Positions 28,370 to 40,028 of a DNA stretch of 64,000 nt are shown piece by piece. The stretch is from Aquificaceae bacterium (GTDB lineage: Bacteria > Aquificota > Aquificia > Aquificales > Aquificaceae), in assembly GCA_027079305.1 (NCBI GenBank), contig JALWVU010000045.1:1-64000 (forward strand), written 5' to 3'. Position 1 is the stretch's first letter. Each line of letters opens with the position of its first letter. Made by a program: the position numbers and the translations under genes. The notes under the pieces were generated by a model that saw nothing but the letters and a program-made list of their open reading frames with translations, was not told where the DNA came from and did no database searches.

Positions 28370-30220
28370 ATGAGGGGAAAGCTTGTAATCAAGGTAGGGC
28401 TTTTACTTCTCGTCCTCCTGGTTCTAACCGTAGCGATAGTAGGTATATTCGTTAGAAAAAGCGTTCTTGAAAGTTCCGAGGAAACCGCCCACACGGTTGC
28501 GGAGATAGTCAGAGACAGCCTGACCTCCTACATGATTATGAATGTAATAGATAAAAGAGACATATTCCTTGAACAGATAAAAAACACCCACGGTCTCGAG
28601 TATGTGAGGGTGATAAGGGGAGAACCTGTGATAAGGCAGTTCGGTCCCGGGAGGGAAATAGAGCGCCCAGCGGACGGTCTTGAGCTTGAGGTCCTCATGA
28701 AAGGTATTCCCAAAAGCGAGCTTATAGAGACAAAAGACAAGGTCCTCTACAGGCTCGTCATACCTTACAAGGCCACATCCCGGGGACAGATAAACTGCAT
28801 GCGGTGCCATCAGGTAAAAGAAGGTGAGGTTCTCGGAGCTATAAGCCTTGGGATGGACCTTACACACAAAAGGATGGAGGCAATGATGCTCCTCGGCCTT
28901 TACACACTCACCGCGGGGGGAGTCTTCGGTTTCCTCTTCTGGGTGCTGGTAAGACACTTCGAGCCTTACAGACAGCTTTTTGAAGAGATGAAGGAGGTTC
29001 TCAACTCCTTCAAGGAGGGTGACTTCAGGAGAAGGATAAACGTGGATCTCGAGGACGAGGCAGGGGAGCTGGCGAGGGTTATAAACAGCGTGGGAGAGAC
29101 ACTCGGTAAAACTCTCTCAAGCATAAGGGAGAAGGTCTCCATGCTCATCGGCTACAACGTTCTCGAGACGGAAAACGCCCTTAAGGACACGGAGAAGATA
29201 GTGGAGGAGCTGGTGAAGATCTCCCACTTCAAGAGAACCATAGAGCAGGACATGAGCAAGAGCGACATATACACGAGGATAGAGCACGTCCTCTACGACT
29301 ACATGAGCCTGGACAAGTTCTCCATCTACGAGGTGGACGAGAGGAAGAACAGGATGGAGCTGGTGACCGTCCACGGGGAGACCATGTGGTGTTCGGAGAG
29401 TATTCTTGAGAACCCGGACGAGTGCAGGGCTAAGAGGACAGGACAGGACGTGGATTCTCAGGAGTTCCCCTGCATATGCCCCAAGTTCGCCCACAACGAC
29501 CTTTGCTCAACCCAGGGGATACAGTATTACTGTATACCCGTGAACGTGGGAGGAAAGGTGGGAAACGTGGTACAGATAGTCTACGAGAAGGACATGGACA
29601 TGTTCGTGAGAATGCTTATCCCCTACATAAAGGGCTACCTTCAGGAGGCTTCACCGGTTCTCGAGTCCAGAGGACTGATGGAACTCCTCAAACAGCAATC
29701 CTACATAGATCAGCTCACGGGCCTATACAACAGGAGGTTTTTGGAGGAGATATCGGAGAAGCTAGCTGCCCAGATAAAGAGGAGGAACAGCGTCCTCGGA
29801 GTCCTTATGGTGGATATAGATTACTTCAAGAAGGTAAACGACGAATATGGCCACGATGTGGGCGACAGGGTCCTGAAGGAGATCGCCCAGGTCATAAAAA
29901 GCACGGTCAGGGAGTCGGATTACGTGATAAGGTTCGGGGGTGAGGAGATCCTCGTTCTCCTTGTGGACGTCAAGGAAGGCAAAGCCAAGGAGGTTGCGGA
30001 AAAGATAAGGAGGGCTGTTGAGAACAAAGCGATAGAGTTCTCAGGAGGGGTAATAAAGAAGACGGTCAGCATAGGGGTTTCCGAGTTTCCCAAGGACTGC
30101 GAGGGCAAGTTCTGGCAGTGTATAAAGTTCGCGGACGTTGCCCTATACAGGGCGAAGGAGGAGGGGAGGAACAGGGTCGTGAGGTTCACCCCCGACATGT
30201 GGACGGGGGAGGAGTACTGA
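28370..30220 (+). CDS. Membrane diguanylate cyclase with periplasmic c-type heme motif
   Basis: 616 aa. Helix 1 at residues 6-28, a periplasmic sensor region with a heme attachment motif CMRCH (143-147) resembling Tll0287/DUF3365-type domains, helix 2 at about 172-194, and a HAMP-like linker to ~250. Next is a GAF-like region (about 290-420) with six cysteines (341, 352, 368, 370, 379, 388). A GGDEF domain with active-site GGEEI (523-527) and an intact RxxD inhibitory site (514-517) ends the protein. It should make cyclic di-GMP in response to redox or a heme ligand. It lies 22 bp after resB. Confidence 0.9.
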   Translation: MRGKLVIKVGLLLLVLLVLTVAIVGIFVRKSVLESSEETAHTVAEIVRDSLTSYMIMNVIDKRDIFLEQIKNTHGLEYVRVIRGEPVIRQFGPGREIERPADGLELEVLMKGIPKSELIETKDKVLYRLVIPYKATSRGQINCMRCHQVKEGEVLGAISLGMDLTHKRMEAMMLLGLYTLTAGGVFGFLFWVLVRHFEPYRQLFEEMKEVLNSFKEGDFRRRINVDLEDEAGELARVINSVGETLGKTLSSIREKVSMLIGYNVLETENALKDTEKIVEELVKISHFKRTIEQDMSKSDIYTRIEHVLYDYMSLDKFSIYEVDERKNRMELVTVHGETMWCSESILENPDECRAKRTGQDVDSQEFPCICPKFAHNDLCSTQGIQYYCIPVNVGGKVGNVVQIVYEKDMDMFVRMLIPYIKGYLQEASPVLESRGLMELLKQQSYIDQLTGLYNRRFLEEISEKLAAQIKRRNSVLGVLMVDIDYFKKVNDEYGHDVGDRVLKEIAQVIKSTVRESDYVIRFGGEEILVLLVDVKEGKAKEVAEKIRRAVENKAIEFSGGVIKKTVSIGVSEFPKDCEGKFWQCIKFADVALYRAKEEGRNRVVRFTPDMWTGEEY

Positions 30221-30222
30221 GG

Positions 30223-32382
30223 TCAGGCTTCACCGCACAGACTCTTCAAAACACTTTTCTCACTCATGGGCTTGTAGAAGTAAAAACCCTGGCACAGGTC
30301 GAAGCCAAGATTCCTCGTTAGTTCGAACTGGTCTTCCCTTTCCACACCTTCCGCGACCGTCTCCATCCCCATACCCTTCAGAGTATAAACGAGATTCTCT
30401 ACGAGAGACCTGCTTTTTGAATCGCTCTCGACCTCGCTCAAAAAGAGCTTGTCCGGCTTAACTATATCTATGGGATACCTGAATATGTATTTGAGAGAGG
30501 TGTAGCCCGAACCAAAGTCATCCATAGCAAAGCTCACACCCGCATCCTTTAGCCTGCCTATGTTTTCCCTTACGAAGTCCTCGTTCTTTATAAGAACGTT
30601 CTCAGTTATCTCAAAGGTTATCCTCTCTGGTGAAACACCGCTGTCCTTGAGAAGCCCTATCGCTCTGTTTACGAATTTGGAGTTCATCAAATTCAAAGGA
30701 GATATGTTTACCGATACCTTTACCTTGTCCTCACAGACCCCGTCGAGCTTTTCCAGGAACTCGAGAACCTCCTCTATGATCCATAGGCTGACCTCGTTTA
30801 TTGCTCCCGTCTCCTCCAGCACGGATATGAACTTCTCCGGAGACAGCCTCCTACCCTTCCATCTCAGAAGAGCCTCTAAGGATACGATCTTTCCAGAGCT
30901 TGACTCAACTATAGGCTGATACCTCAACTGAAAGCTCTTCTCCACCTCTACTCTGGCGAGATCCCCCGTTAGCTTAACTATCTCCCTTATCTTTCTTGTC
31001 ATGTTAGCATCAAACATGGAAAACCTGTTTTTCCCCTCCTCCTTAGACAGGCCCAAGGCCACGTCCGCACTCTTCATGAGTTCGGAGAGGGTTCTTCCGT
31101 GGAGTGGATAGAGAGCCACGCCCGCGCTCGCGGTTATCGTTATCTTCCTCCTGCTTACCCTGAAGGGCTCCGAGATAGCCTTAAGAACTCTTCTTGCAAA
31201 GACGGAAGCCCTCTTTTCGGAACTCACATTGGGTATAAGAACGCCGAACTCGTCGTTCCCGAGTCTTGCGAGGAGAGAACCTTTCGGCAAAGCTCTCAGT
31301 ATCCGGTCCGCCACCTCCTTGAGAACACGATTTCCGACCGAAGATCCGTAAACGTCGTTTATGAACTTGAACTGGTCTATGTCTATTATCATCAGGACGA
31401 TGCCGTCCCCGTTTAGCATTTTGGAACCTTTCTCTATGAACAGGTTCCTGTTCGGCAAACCGGTTACACTATCCACGTAAGCGAGCTGGTATATCTTCTC
31501 CTGATAAGCTCTCTGCTCGGTCACGTCTTTACCTGTGGCTATGAAGCCCACGATCTGACCGCAGGGATTCTTAATAGGCGTTATGGTCTGGTCCAGGTAG
31601 AAGAGCTCTCCGTTCTTCTTCCTGTTCACGAATGTTGCCCTGAAACTCCTGCCAGAGAGTAAAGTTTCCCAGAGCTCCTCAAAAAACTCTCTCGGGTGAA
31701 GTCCCGACTTCCACACCCTCGGGGTCTTTCCAAGAAGCTCCTCCCGTGAGTATCCGGTTATCTCCTCCACCGCGGGGTTCACATACTCTATCCTTCCGTC
31801 TCTGTCAGTCATAACCACCCAATCGGGAACCTGTTCTATGGCCTGGGACAGCTTCTTTTCCTTTTCTTTTAAGGATACGTAGCTCAAAACGTCGCTTATG
31901 GCACTACCTATAGCTCTCAGGAAGGACTCTTCTACGGGATCGTATCTGTGCCCGCTCTCGAGATACAGGTTTATAACGCCTATCACCTCCCCCTCCGTGA
32001 GCAAGGGTATGCAATAGTGGCCGTGGTCTATCATTCCCTCAAATTTGATGGTGTGTTTCTCGTCCACGTGATTGACGAAAACTATGTCCTTGTTTAACGC
32101 AGCTATACCACAGAGGCACTCGCCCAGTTTTATGCTCCTGCACCTGTTCACCACAAAGTCGGGAAGATCCCTTACCGCAACCATCTTAAGCTCATTGCCC
32201 GATCCGTTTTTCAGGAATATGGCCCCCTTCTTAGTAAAGGGGAGCCAAGGGATGGTCATCAGTATGTCCATTATCCTCTCGAGAACTTCCTGAAGTGTCA
32301 GGTCCTTAGAGGCAAGGGAGAGTATCTGGTGAATGATGTTCTGACACTCTATTATCCCTTTAATATCCCTCTCCTTCCCCAT
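30223..32382 (-). CDS. GAF-PAS-GGDEF-EAL protein, likely cyclic di-GMP phosphodiesterase
   Basis: 719 aa, soluble. Order: GAF (about 10-165, with CLCGIAALNKDIVFV), PAS with PAC (about 178-295, DRDGRIEYVNPAVEEITGYS), GGDEF (about 300-455) and EAL (about 465-719). The cyclase motif is GNDEF instead of GGDEF, so synthesis may be lost. The EAL domain keeps EALLRW, VSVNISPLNL, EITENV, MDDFGSGYTSL and ETVAEGVE, expected for active hydrolysis. It converges on the diguanylate cyclase gene with two bases between the stop codons. Confidence 0.9.
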   Translation of the reverse strand: MGKERDIKGIIECQNIIHQILSLASKDLTLQEVLERIMDILMTIPWLPFTKKGAIFLKNGSGNELKMVAVRDLPDFVVNRCRSIKLGECLCGIAALNKDIVFVNHVDEKHTIKFEGMIDHGHYCIPLLTEGEVIGVINLYLESGHRYDPVEESFLRAIGSAISDVLSYVSLKEKEKKLSQAIEQVPDWVVMTDRDGRIEYVNPAVEEITGYSREELLGKTPRVWKSGLHPREFFEELWETLLSGRSFRATFVNRKKNGELFYLDQTITPIKNPCGQIVGFIATGKDVTEQRAYQEKIYQLAYVDSVTGLPNRNLFIEKGSKMLNGDGIVLMIIDIDQFKFINDVYGSSVGNRVLKEVADRILRALPKGSLLARLGNDEFGVLIPNVSSEKRASVFARRVLKAISEPFRVSRRKITITASAGVALYPLHGRTLSELMKSADVALGLSKEEGKNRFSMFDANMTRKIREIVKLTGDLARVEVEKSFQLRYQPIVESSSGKIVSLEALLRWKGRRLSPEKFISVLEETGAINEVSLWIIEEVLEFLEKLDGVCEDKVKVSVNISPLNLMNSKFVNRAIGLLKDSGVSPERITFEITENVLIKNEDFVRENIGRLKDAGVSFAMDDFGSGYTSLKYIFRYPIDIVKPDKLFLSEVESDSKSRSLVENLVYTLKGMGMETVAEGVEREDQFELTRNLGFDLCQGFYFYKPMSEKSVLKSLCGEA

Positions 32383-32455
32383 CAGTTTGATGATAGTTTT
32401 TCAGCGGTTGGGCTTCAATAAAAGGGCTGAAAGCTACTATAACCTTTAATTTAAA

Positions 32456-33520
32456 ATGTTTAGTGTGCTAAAAGCTCAGGAAGGCGTTCACGTCTTCTCA
32501 GGATGTAGATCTCTTCTGAGGATAAAGAGATCCGCTGTAGAGCATAACGTTAGAGAGATACACCGCTTCAGCGGTAAGAAGATAATAGCGGTGATCAAGT
32601 CCGACGCCTACGGTATGGGAGTTAGATACGTGGCTCCCATCTTGAGGAACCTCGATCCGGTGGACTCCTTCGCGGTCGCCTGCGCGGAGGAGGGCGTTCT
32701 CCTTAGGGAGATGGGTGTGAAGAGGGAGATAATCATCCTCGGGGGTGTTCTGCCCGAGGAAATGGAGGCTGTGAAAGAGTTTAGGCTTACGCCCGTGGTA
32801 TCCGATCCGGAGCACATGAAGGTTATAGGCGGTGAGGATATAAAGTTCCACGTCAAGTTCGACACCGGCATGGGAAGGCTGGGCTTCATAGGTGAGCTTG
32901 TAAAGGATCCCAGGGTGGTGGGTGTTATGAGCCACCTCTCCACACCTGCGGACAGGGAGTTTTCTTTAAAACAGATAGAAGAGTTCAGAAGGATAGTGGA
33001 AGCATACAGAGGGAAAGCCCTAAAGATCCACATAGAGAGTTCCGCGGGTGTAGTGTATAAGGTCCCTTTCACCACCCACGTCAGGATAGGCCTCGCCCTC
33101 TACGGCGAAAAATCTTTGAAAGACTACCCGATTGAACTCGAACCTGCGGTAAGCATAAGCGCCCGCGTAATATCGGTGAAGGATGTTCCCGCGGGATTTC
33201 CCATATCCTACGGTAGGACCCACATAACAAAAAAGAAGACAAGGATAGCTGTAGTTGCCTTCGGATACGCGGACGGACTCATGAAGAGCCTCTCCAACAG
33301 AGGGTATCTTCTGTTCGAGGGCAGAAAGCTCCCCATACTCGGGAACATAACCATGGACATGACTATCGTGGAGGTGGGAGATCTGAAGGTGAAACCCGGA
33401 GACTGGGTCTGCGTCGTAAACGAGAGCAGGACCTTTGGGGACCTGGCCAGGGAGGCGGGAACGATCCCCTACGAGATCATGTGCAACATCTCAAGCAGGG
33501 TAAAGAGGGAGGTCATTTAA
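32456..33520 (+). CDS. alr: Alanine racemase
   Basis: 354 aa. PLP enzyme making D-Ala for peptidoglycan. The PLP lysine is in IAVIKSDAYGMG near residue 47. FDTGMGRLGF, MSHLSTPAD, RIGLALYG (PLP region), SYGRTH (catalytic Tyr) and GNITMDM follow. The first ~20 residues are poorly conserved and the start could be later. A TATAAC box lies 12 bases before the ATG. The last 8 bp overlap the convergent cytochrome c gene. Confidence 0.95.
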   Translation: MFSVLKAQEGVHVFSGCRSLLRIKRSAVEHNVREIHRFSGKKIIAVIKSDAYGMGVRYVAPILRNLDPVDSFAVACAEEGVLLREMGVKREIIILGGVLPEEMEAVKEFRLTPVVSDPEHMKVIGGEDIKFHVKFDTGMGRLGFIGELVKDPRVVGVMSHLSTPADREFSLKQIEEFRRIVEAYRGKALKIHIESSAGVVYKVPFTTHVRIGLALYGEKSLKDYPIELEPAVSISARVISVKDVPAGFPISYGRTHITKKKTRIAVVAFGYADGLMKSLSNRGYLLFEGRKLPILGNITMDMTIVEVGDLKVKPGDWVCVVNESRTFGDLAREAGTIPYEIMCNISSRVKREVI

Positions 33521-33899
33521 GGGAAAGGATCCACTTGGCAAGCTTTCTCGCCTCTTCCTCGGTAACTGGCTGGGGAGTCATCGGTATGCTACCCCACTTG
33601 CCCATACTTCCCTTCGTAATGCTCCTCACAAGCTCTTCGATCGCGTTCTCCTTGCCCGCATACTTTCTGGCCACCTCCACGTAGGCTGGCCCCACCTTTT
33701 TGGTCCTTATATCGTGGCAGGCAAAGCATCCCTTCTTATCCGCAAGGGCATACTCTTCGCTCACCGGTTTGCCGTCCTGAACATTCTGAACAACATCTCC
33801 TTGTTTCGGAGCTTCAACCTTCTCCTCCTTCTTCTCACAGGACGCAGAGAAGAGAGCTAAAACCAGAAGTCCTCCGCTCAAAAGGTATCTGAAGTTCAT
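33513..33899 (-). CDS. Monoheme cytochrome c (c551/c552 type), probably lipoprotein
   Basis: 128 aa. N-terminal signal with a Cys after LFSAS (residue ~21) suggests a lipid anchor, though the -3 position is not ideal. A linker of about 35 residues precedes a class I cytochrome domain: heme motif CFACH near residue 57, KKVGPAYVEVA, and the axial-Met region GSIPMTPQPVTEEEARKLAKWILSL. This is a periplasmic electron carrier. It follows alaS by 9 bp, likely in one transcript. Confidence 0.9.
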   Translation of the reverse strand: MNFRYLLSGGLLVLALFSASCEKKEEKVEAPKQGDVVQNVQDGKPVSEEYALADKKGCFACHDIRTKKVGPAYVEVARKYAGKENAIEELVRSITKGSMGKWGSIPMTPQPVTEEEARKLAKWILSLK

Positions 33900-33908
33900 C
33901 CTTACCTC

Positions 33909-36560
<2,652 letters not shown>

Positions 36561-36568
36561 TTAATAAG

Positions 36569-36604
36569 AAGCGGGCCCGGGAGGACTTACTTGGGCTTGC
36601 CCGG
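36569..36604 (-). terminator. Terminator-like GC-rich hairpin after the tetraheme cytochrome gene
   Basis: On the minus strand the end of the cytochrome coding region has GCCCGGG and, 18-19 bases later past the stop codon, CCCGGGC, which pair as a 7-bp GC stem. A pyrimidine-rich stretch (CCGCTTCTTATT) follows. The U run is weak, so Rho-independent termination is only suggested. Confidence 0.4.
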
Positions 36605-37330
36605 GCTTTTTTCTACTACATCCTTTATGAGCCTTTGTAGTTCTGGAGGAAGCTTTGCAGGATCAGGATTGTATATCCAGGGCTGATTCGGTACATAAGT
36701 GTAGGCTGGCGCGAGACTGTTTTTATAATCGCCGAAAGGCTTTATATAGTCAGGAGTTGGGTTCTCTATCGTAAGTTCCGGATCATTCAAAGTAAACTCC
36801 TTTGCTCCTGCTGATTCGTTCATAGATGAGAAAATCTTTATTTGGTCTTTTGAAGCTATGTTGTAATACTTCAGGTCCGCCTTAGCGGTATGGCATACCG
36901 CACAAAACTTACCTACTTGAGAACCACCTTTAGTAGAGACTCTTAGATACTTCCAGTTCGGATTCGAAGGGTGGGGGTCATGACAACTAACACACTGTAA
37001 AAGGCCATTCCTGAGAAGTTTCCTTGGAACCTGGGCTATGTTAGGGTTCGGTTTCACATTTACAGGGTGCGTCATGTGGAGGAATATTGGTCTTACGTTA
37101 GCTCCTCCGAACTTCTCAAGGTTGTGGCAACCCAAACAGAGTGCTGACACACCATCGATAGGTTTACCCGTCCTCGGATTCGGATAAACGTTGTTCTTCA
37201 CTTTGAAAAGCTTTTTGGCTTTTGCATAGTGGGGATCGTGACATCCGAGACAATCGAGAGCTTCATGAGGGCCAAAAGCATGTGCCAGCAGGACAGAAAC
37301 AGTTACCAACAGATACATCCTCTTGAACAT
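36587..37330 (-). CDS. Periplasmic tetraheme cytochrome c
   Basis: 247 aa. Signal peptide (about residues 1-19). Four heme motifs: CLGCH 27-31, CLGCH 65-69, CVSCH 113-117 and CAVCH 143-147. Extra histidines (HDPH repeated after the first and third motifs, HMTHPV in the middle) could be axial ligands. The C-terminal ~90 residues have no heme motif and are Pro-rich. The CxxCHDPH spacing resembles doubled CXXCH-motif cytochromes such as NrfH/DmsE-like electron-transfer proteins. The partner reductase is not in the window. A good Shine-Dalgarno (AGGAGGTGAG) precedes the start. Confidence 0.9.
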   Translation of the reverse strand: MFKRMYLLVTVSVLLAHAFGPHEALDCLGCHDPHYAKAKKLFKVKNNVYPNPRTGKPIDGVSALCLGCHNLEKFGGANVRPIFLHMTHPVNVKPNPNIAQVPRKLLRNGLLQCVSCHDPHPSNPNWKYLRVSTKGGSQVGKFCAVCHTAKADLKYYNIASKDQIKIFSSMNESAGAKEFTLNDPELTIENPTPDYIKPFGDYKNSLAPAYTYVPNQPWIYNPDPAKLPPELQRLIKDVVEKSPGKPK

Positions 37331-37377
37331 ACCCTCACCTCCTGCTCAGTGTCCAGTTTTATGGTTAAAATTATAAC

Positions 37378-37773
37378 ATGAGTATAAATTCACCAAACTT
37401 AGATAGCTTAAAGTCGACTCTGGAGACCCAGCGTCTCAGGATGATAGAGCAAAAGGTGAAAGCCCACGAACTCGCTCACAAGACCGCGGGAGGTGAGCTG
37501 GCGGGTCCTGTGAAGTATAAGTACACCAAGGGACCTGACGGGAAGCTCTACATAACCGGAGGTGAAGTTCCCCTGCGCCTGAAGGAGGGGAAAACTCCAG
37601 AAGAGACCATAGAGATAGCCCGAAAGATAAAGAGGGCCGCTTTGGCTCCGATGAATCCCTCTCCTCAGGACAGGGCTGTTGCTGCAAAGGCGACAGCTAT
37701 GGAGATGAAGGCACGGATAGAGATGTTCCTTAAAGGTGAAGAGGAGAAGGGAACGTTGGACCTCCACCTTTAG
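37378..37773 (+). CDS. SprA-related/CJM1_0395-type putative metalloprotease
   Basis: 131 aa. The zinc-protease-like motif HELAH is at residues 30-34 in VKAHELAHKTAGG. GGEVPLRLKEGKTPEETIEIARKIKRAALAPMNPSPQDRAVAAKA matches the short SprA-related family, in which the HE-x-x-H is conserved. Enzymatic activity is not proven for the family, and there is no signal peptide. A TAAAAT-like box lies 6 bases before the ATG. ffh starts 15 bp downstream, so both may be in one transcript. Confidence 0.8.
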   Translation: MSINSPNLDSLKSTLETQRLRMIEQKVKAHELAHKTAGGELAGPVKYKYTKGPDGKLYITGGEVPLRLKEGKTPEETIEIARKIKRAALAPMNPSPQDRAVAAKATAMEMKARIEMFLKGEEEKGTLDLHL

Positions 37774-37788
37774 TTTATACTTTTATAC

Positions 37789-39099
37789 ATGCTCGAACTA
37801 CTTACGGAAAAGTTCAGCGGAACCCTCTCCAAGCTCAGGAAAGCGAGGAAGCTAACTGACAAGGTTGTAAACGATGCCCTCAGGGATATAAGGCTCGCCC
37901 TCCTCGAGGCGGACGTAGACTACGAGGTAACCAAGAGGTTTCTGAAAAGGGTAAGGGAGAGGGCGCTTTCTTCGGAAGTAAAGAGGAACCTATCTCCCGC
38001 GGAGCAGGTGATAACTATAGTTTACGAGGAACTTGTGAACATACTCGGAAAAGAAAAAGAGGATTTAAAGAAGGGAACCGTCCTGTTCGTGGGTCTTCAG
38101 GGAACGGGGAAGACAACCACGATAGGAAAGCTGGCCCATCTCTTAAAGAAGAAGGGCTTTAAGGTTGCGGTATCTTCCACCGATATAAGGCGTCCCGCAG
38201 CCATGCTCCAGCTTGAGAAACTGGCGGAGAAGGTCGGTGTTCCATACTACTCCTTCAGCGAAGGCCTGTCCGCGGTTGAGATAGCTAAGGAAGCTGTGAA
38301 GAGGGCTAAGGAAGAAGGTGTTGACTACCTCCTCCTCGATACCGCGGGGAGGCTCCACGTAGATGAGGAGCTCATGGAGGAGCTTGAGAGGATAAAGGAG
38401 GAGGTAAAACCTTCGGAGATAATCTACGTGGCGGACGCCATGCAGGGCCAGACCGCTCTCGAAACCGCCAGGACCTTCCACGAGAGGCTCGGACTGACGG
38501 GGGTCGTCCTTACAAAGATGGACGGCGATGCGAGGGGAGGCTTGGCCCTTTCGGTAAGGGAAACACTCGGAGTTCCCATAAAGTTCATCGGCGTAGGGGA
38601 GAAGATAGAGGACCTGGAGCCCTTCTACCCCGACAGGGTGGCCCAGAGGATACTGGGCCTTGGAGACCTTCAGTCCCTCGTGGAACGCGCCCAGGAGGTC
38701 ATACCGGAGGACAAGGCCCAGCACCTTTCCACCAAGGTCATGGCGGGGGACTTCGACCTCGAGGATCTCAGAGAGATGCTCAGGATGATCCAGAACATGG
38801 GACCCCTCGACAAACTCCTGAGCATGATACCGGGTATAGGTGCCCAGATGAAGAACATAAAGGTGGACGAAAAGCAGTTCAAGAGGATAGAGGCGATTAT
38901 AAACTCGATGACCCCTGAGGAGAGGAGAAATCCCCGCATAATAAACATGAGCAGGAAGAAGAGGATAGCGAGGGGGAGTGGAACGAGCGTCTCGGAAGTA
39001 AACAAGGTTTTAAAGCGCTACGAGGAAATGAGGAAGATGATGAGGAAGCTCAAGGGGATGGCGGGTATGCCCATGCCGAGGTTTCCCTTCAAATTCTGA
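37789..39099 (+). CDS. ffh: Signal recognition particle protein Ffh (SRP54)
   Basis: 436 aa. GTPase that binds 4.5S RNA and signal sequences. N domain, then G domain with GLQGTGKTTT (near residue 105), DTAGRLHVD, TKMDGDARGG and KFIGVGEKIEDLEPF. The Met-rich M domain (about 295-436) has GPLDKLLSMIPG, the RNA-binding SRKKRIARGSGTSVSEVN and a terminal KLKGMAGMPMPRFPF. A TATACT box lies 7 bases before the ATG with no Shine-Dalgarno. Followed by rpsP and khpA. Confidence 0.98.
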   Translation: MLELLTEKFSGTLSKLRKARKLTDKVVNDALRDIRLALLEADVDYEVTKRFLKRVRERALSSEVKRNLSPAEQVITIVYEELVNILGKEKEDLKKGTVLFVGLQGTGKTTTIGKLAHLLKKKGFKVAVSSTDIRRPAAMLQLEKLAEKVGVPYYSFSEGLSAVEIAKEAVKRAKEEGVDYLLLDTAGRLHVDEELMEELERIKEEVKPSEIIYVADAMQGQTALETARTFHERLGLTGVVLTKMDGDARGGLALSVRETLGVPIKFIGVGEKIEDLEPFYPDRVAQRILGLGDLQSLVERAQEVIPEDKAQHLSTKVMAGDFDLEDLREMLRMIQNMGPLDKLLSMIPGIGAQMKNIKVDEKQFKRIEAIINSMTPEERRNPRIINMSRKKRIARGSGTSVSEVNKVLKRYEEMRKMMRKLKGMAGMPMPRFPFKF

Positions 39100-39135
39100 T
39101 ATAATAAACAGCTCAGGTTTTCAGGAGGACGGAGA

Positions 39136-39462
39136 ATGGCTGTAAGGATAAGGCTCGCCAAGTTCGGACGCAGACACCACCCCATATACAGGATAGTGGT
39201 TATGGACTCCAAATCTCCGAGAGAGGGCAACTACATCGACATCCTCGGAACATACGATCCAAAAAGGAAGGTTCTCTTGGAGATAAAGCCTGAGAAGGTA
39301 AAGGAGTGGGTATCTAAGGGTGTTGAGATAGCTGGCAGGGCTAAAGCTATACTTGAAGGTGCGGGAGTTCTTAAAGATGCTATCCCCGAAGGGTGTGAAC
39401 TCAGGCGTGTGGGAGATTACTGGGTCCTGAAGAAGAAAACCACCAAGGAGGTGCACTCATGA
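39136..39462 (+). CDS. rpsP: Ribosomal protein S16
   Basis: 108 aa. Starts [25 protein letters not shown], the S16 signature, then [19 protein letters not shown]. Longer than the ~82-aa E. coli protein, with a C-terminal extension of about 25 residues ([20 protein letters not shown]). Unlike most genes here it has a real leader: TATAAT at about 39097-39102 and a strong AGGAGG before the ATG. Overlaps khpA by 4 bp. Confidence 0.97.
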   Translation: MAVRIRLAKFGRRHHPIYRIVVMDSKSPREGNYIDILGTYDPKRKVLLEIKPEKVKEWVSKGVEIAGRAKAILEGAGVLKDAIPEGCELRRVGDYWVLKKKTTKEVHS

Positions 39463-39698
39463 GCGCCATGAAGGACATAGTGGAGACCACCGCAAAGGCC
39501 CTCGTAGACAATGCGGACAAGGTTCAGGTGACTGAGATAGAGGGCGAAAAGACCATCGTTATCGAGCTTAGGGTGGACCCCGCTGAGCTCGGTAAGGTCA
39601 TAGGGAAGCAAGGCAGAATTGCAAGGGCCCTCAGGACCCTGCTCTCAGCTATGGGCAGGAAGAGTGGTAAGAGGGTAGTTTTAGAGATCCTGGAGTAA
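39459..39698 (+). CDS. khpA: KH-domain RNA-binding protein KhpA
   Basis: 79 aa. Single KH domain with GXXG loop GKQG in [36 protein letters not shown]. It lies after rpsP, as in many bacteria, where KhpA/KhpB bind RNA and affect cell-envelope growth. rimM and trmD do not follow. The stop abuts the stop of convergent yraN with no gap. Confidence 0.95.
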   Translation: MSAMKDIVETTAKALVDNADKVQVTEIEGEKTIVIELRVDPAELGKVIGKQGRIARALRTLLSAMGRKSGKRVVLEILE

Positions 39699-40028
39699 TC
39701 AATCGAAGCCTACGTTTTTGTGGTGTTCTATCTCGCCGTTGAATACGACGATGAGGTCTACCCTGAAGGGTAGGCCGAGCCCCTCTCTTTCCATAAAGCT
39801 GTAAGCACACTCTATAATCCTGTTGAGCTTCCTTTTGTCGAACCTTTCTATAGGGTGTCCGAACTCGGAGCTGATGCCTCCCTTAACCTCAACGAAAACA
39901 AGGGTATCTCCGTCCAAAGCTACTATGTCTATCTCTCCGGATCTGCACCGGTAGTTTCTCTCCAGTATACGGTAGCCGAGGCCTTTAAGATACTCAGAAG
40001 CTACATCTTCGTATTCAGCACCCCTCAT
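39699..40028 (-). CDS. UPF0102/YraN-family nuclease-like protein
   Basis: 109 aa. Restriction-endonuclease-like fold with [47 protein letters not shown] split across the catalytic pattern (E, GEIDIV, and E-x-K in VFVEVKGG), plus the C-terminal RVDLIVV. Cellular role unknown. Its start overlaps the end of hldA by 14 bp; last gene of lysC-hldA-yraN. Confidence 0.9.
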   Translation of the reverse strand: MRGAEYEDVASEYLKGLGYRILERNYRCRSGEIDIVALDGDTLVFVEVKGGISSEFGHPIERFDKRKLNRIIECAYSFMEREGLGLPFRVDLIVVFNGEIEHHKNVGFD

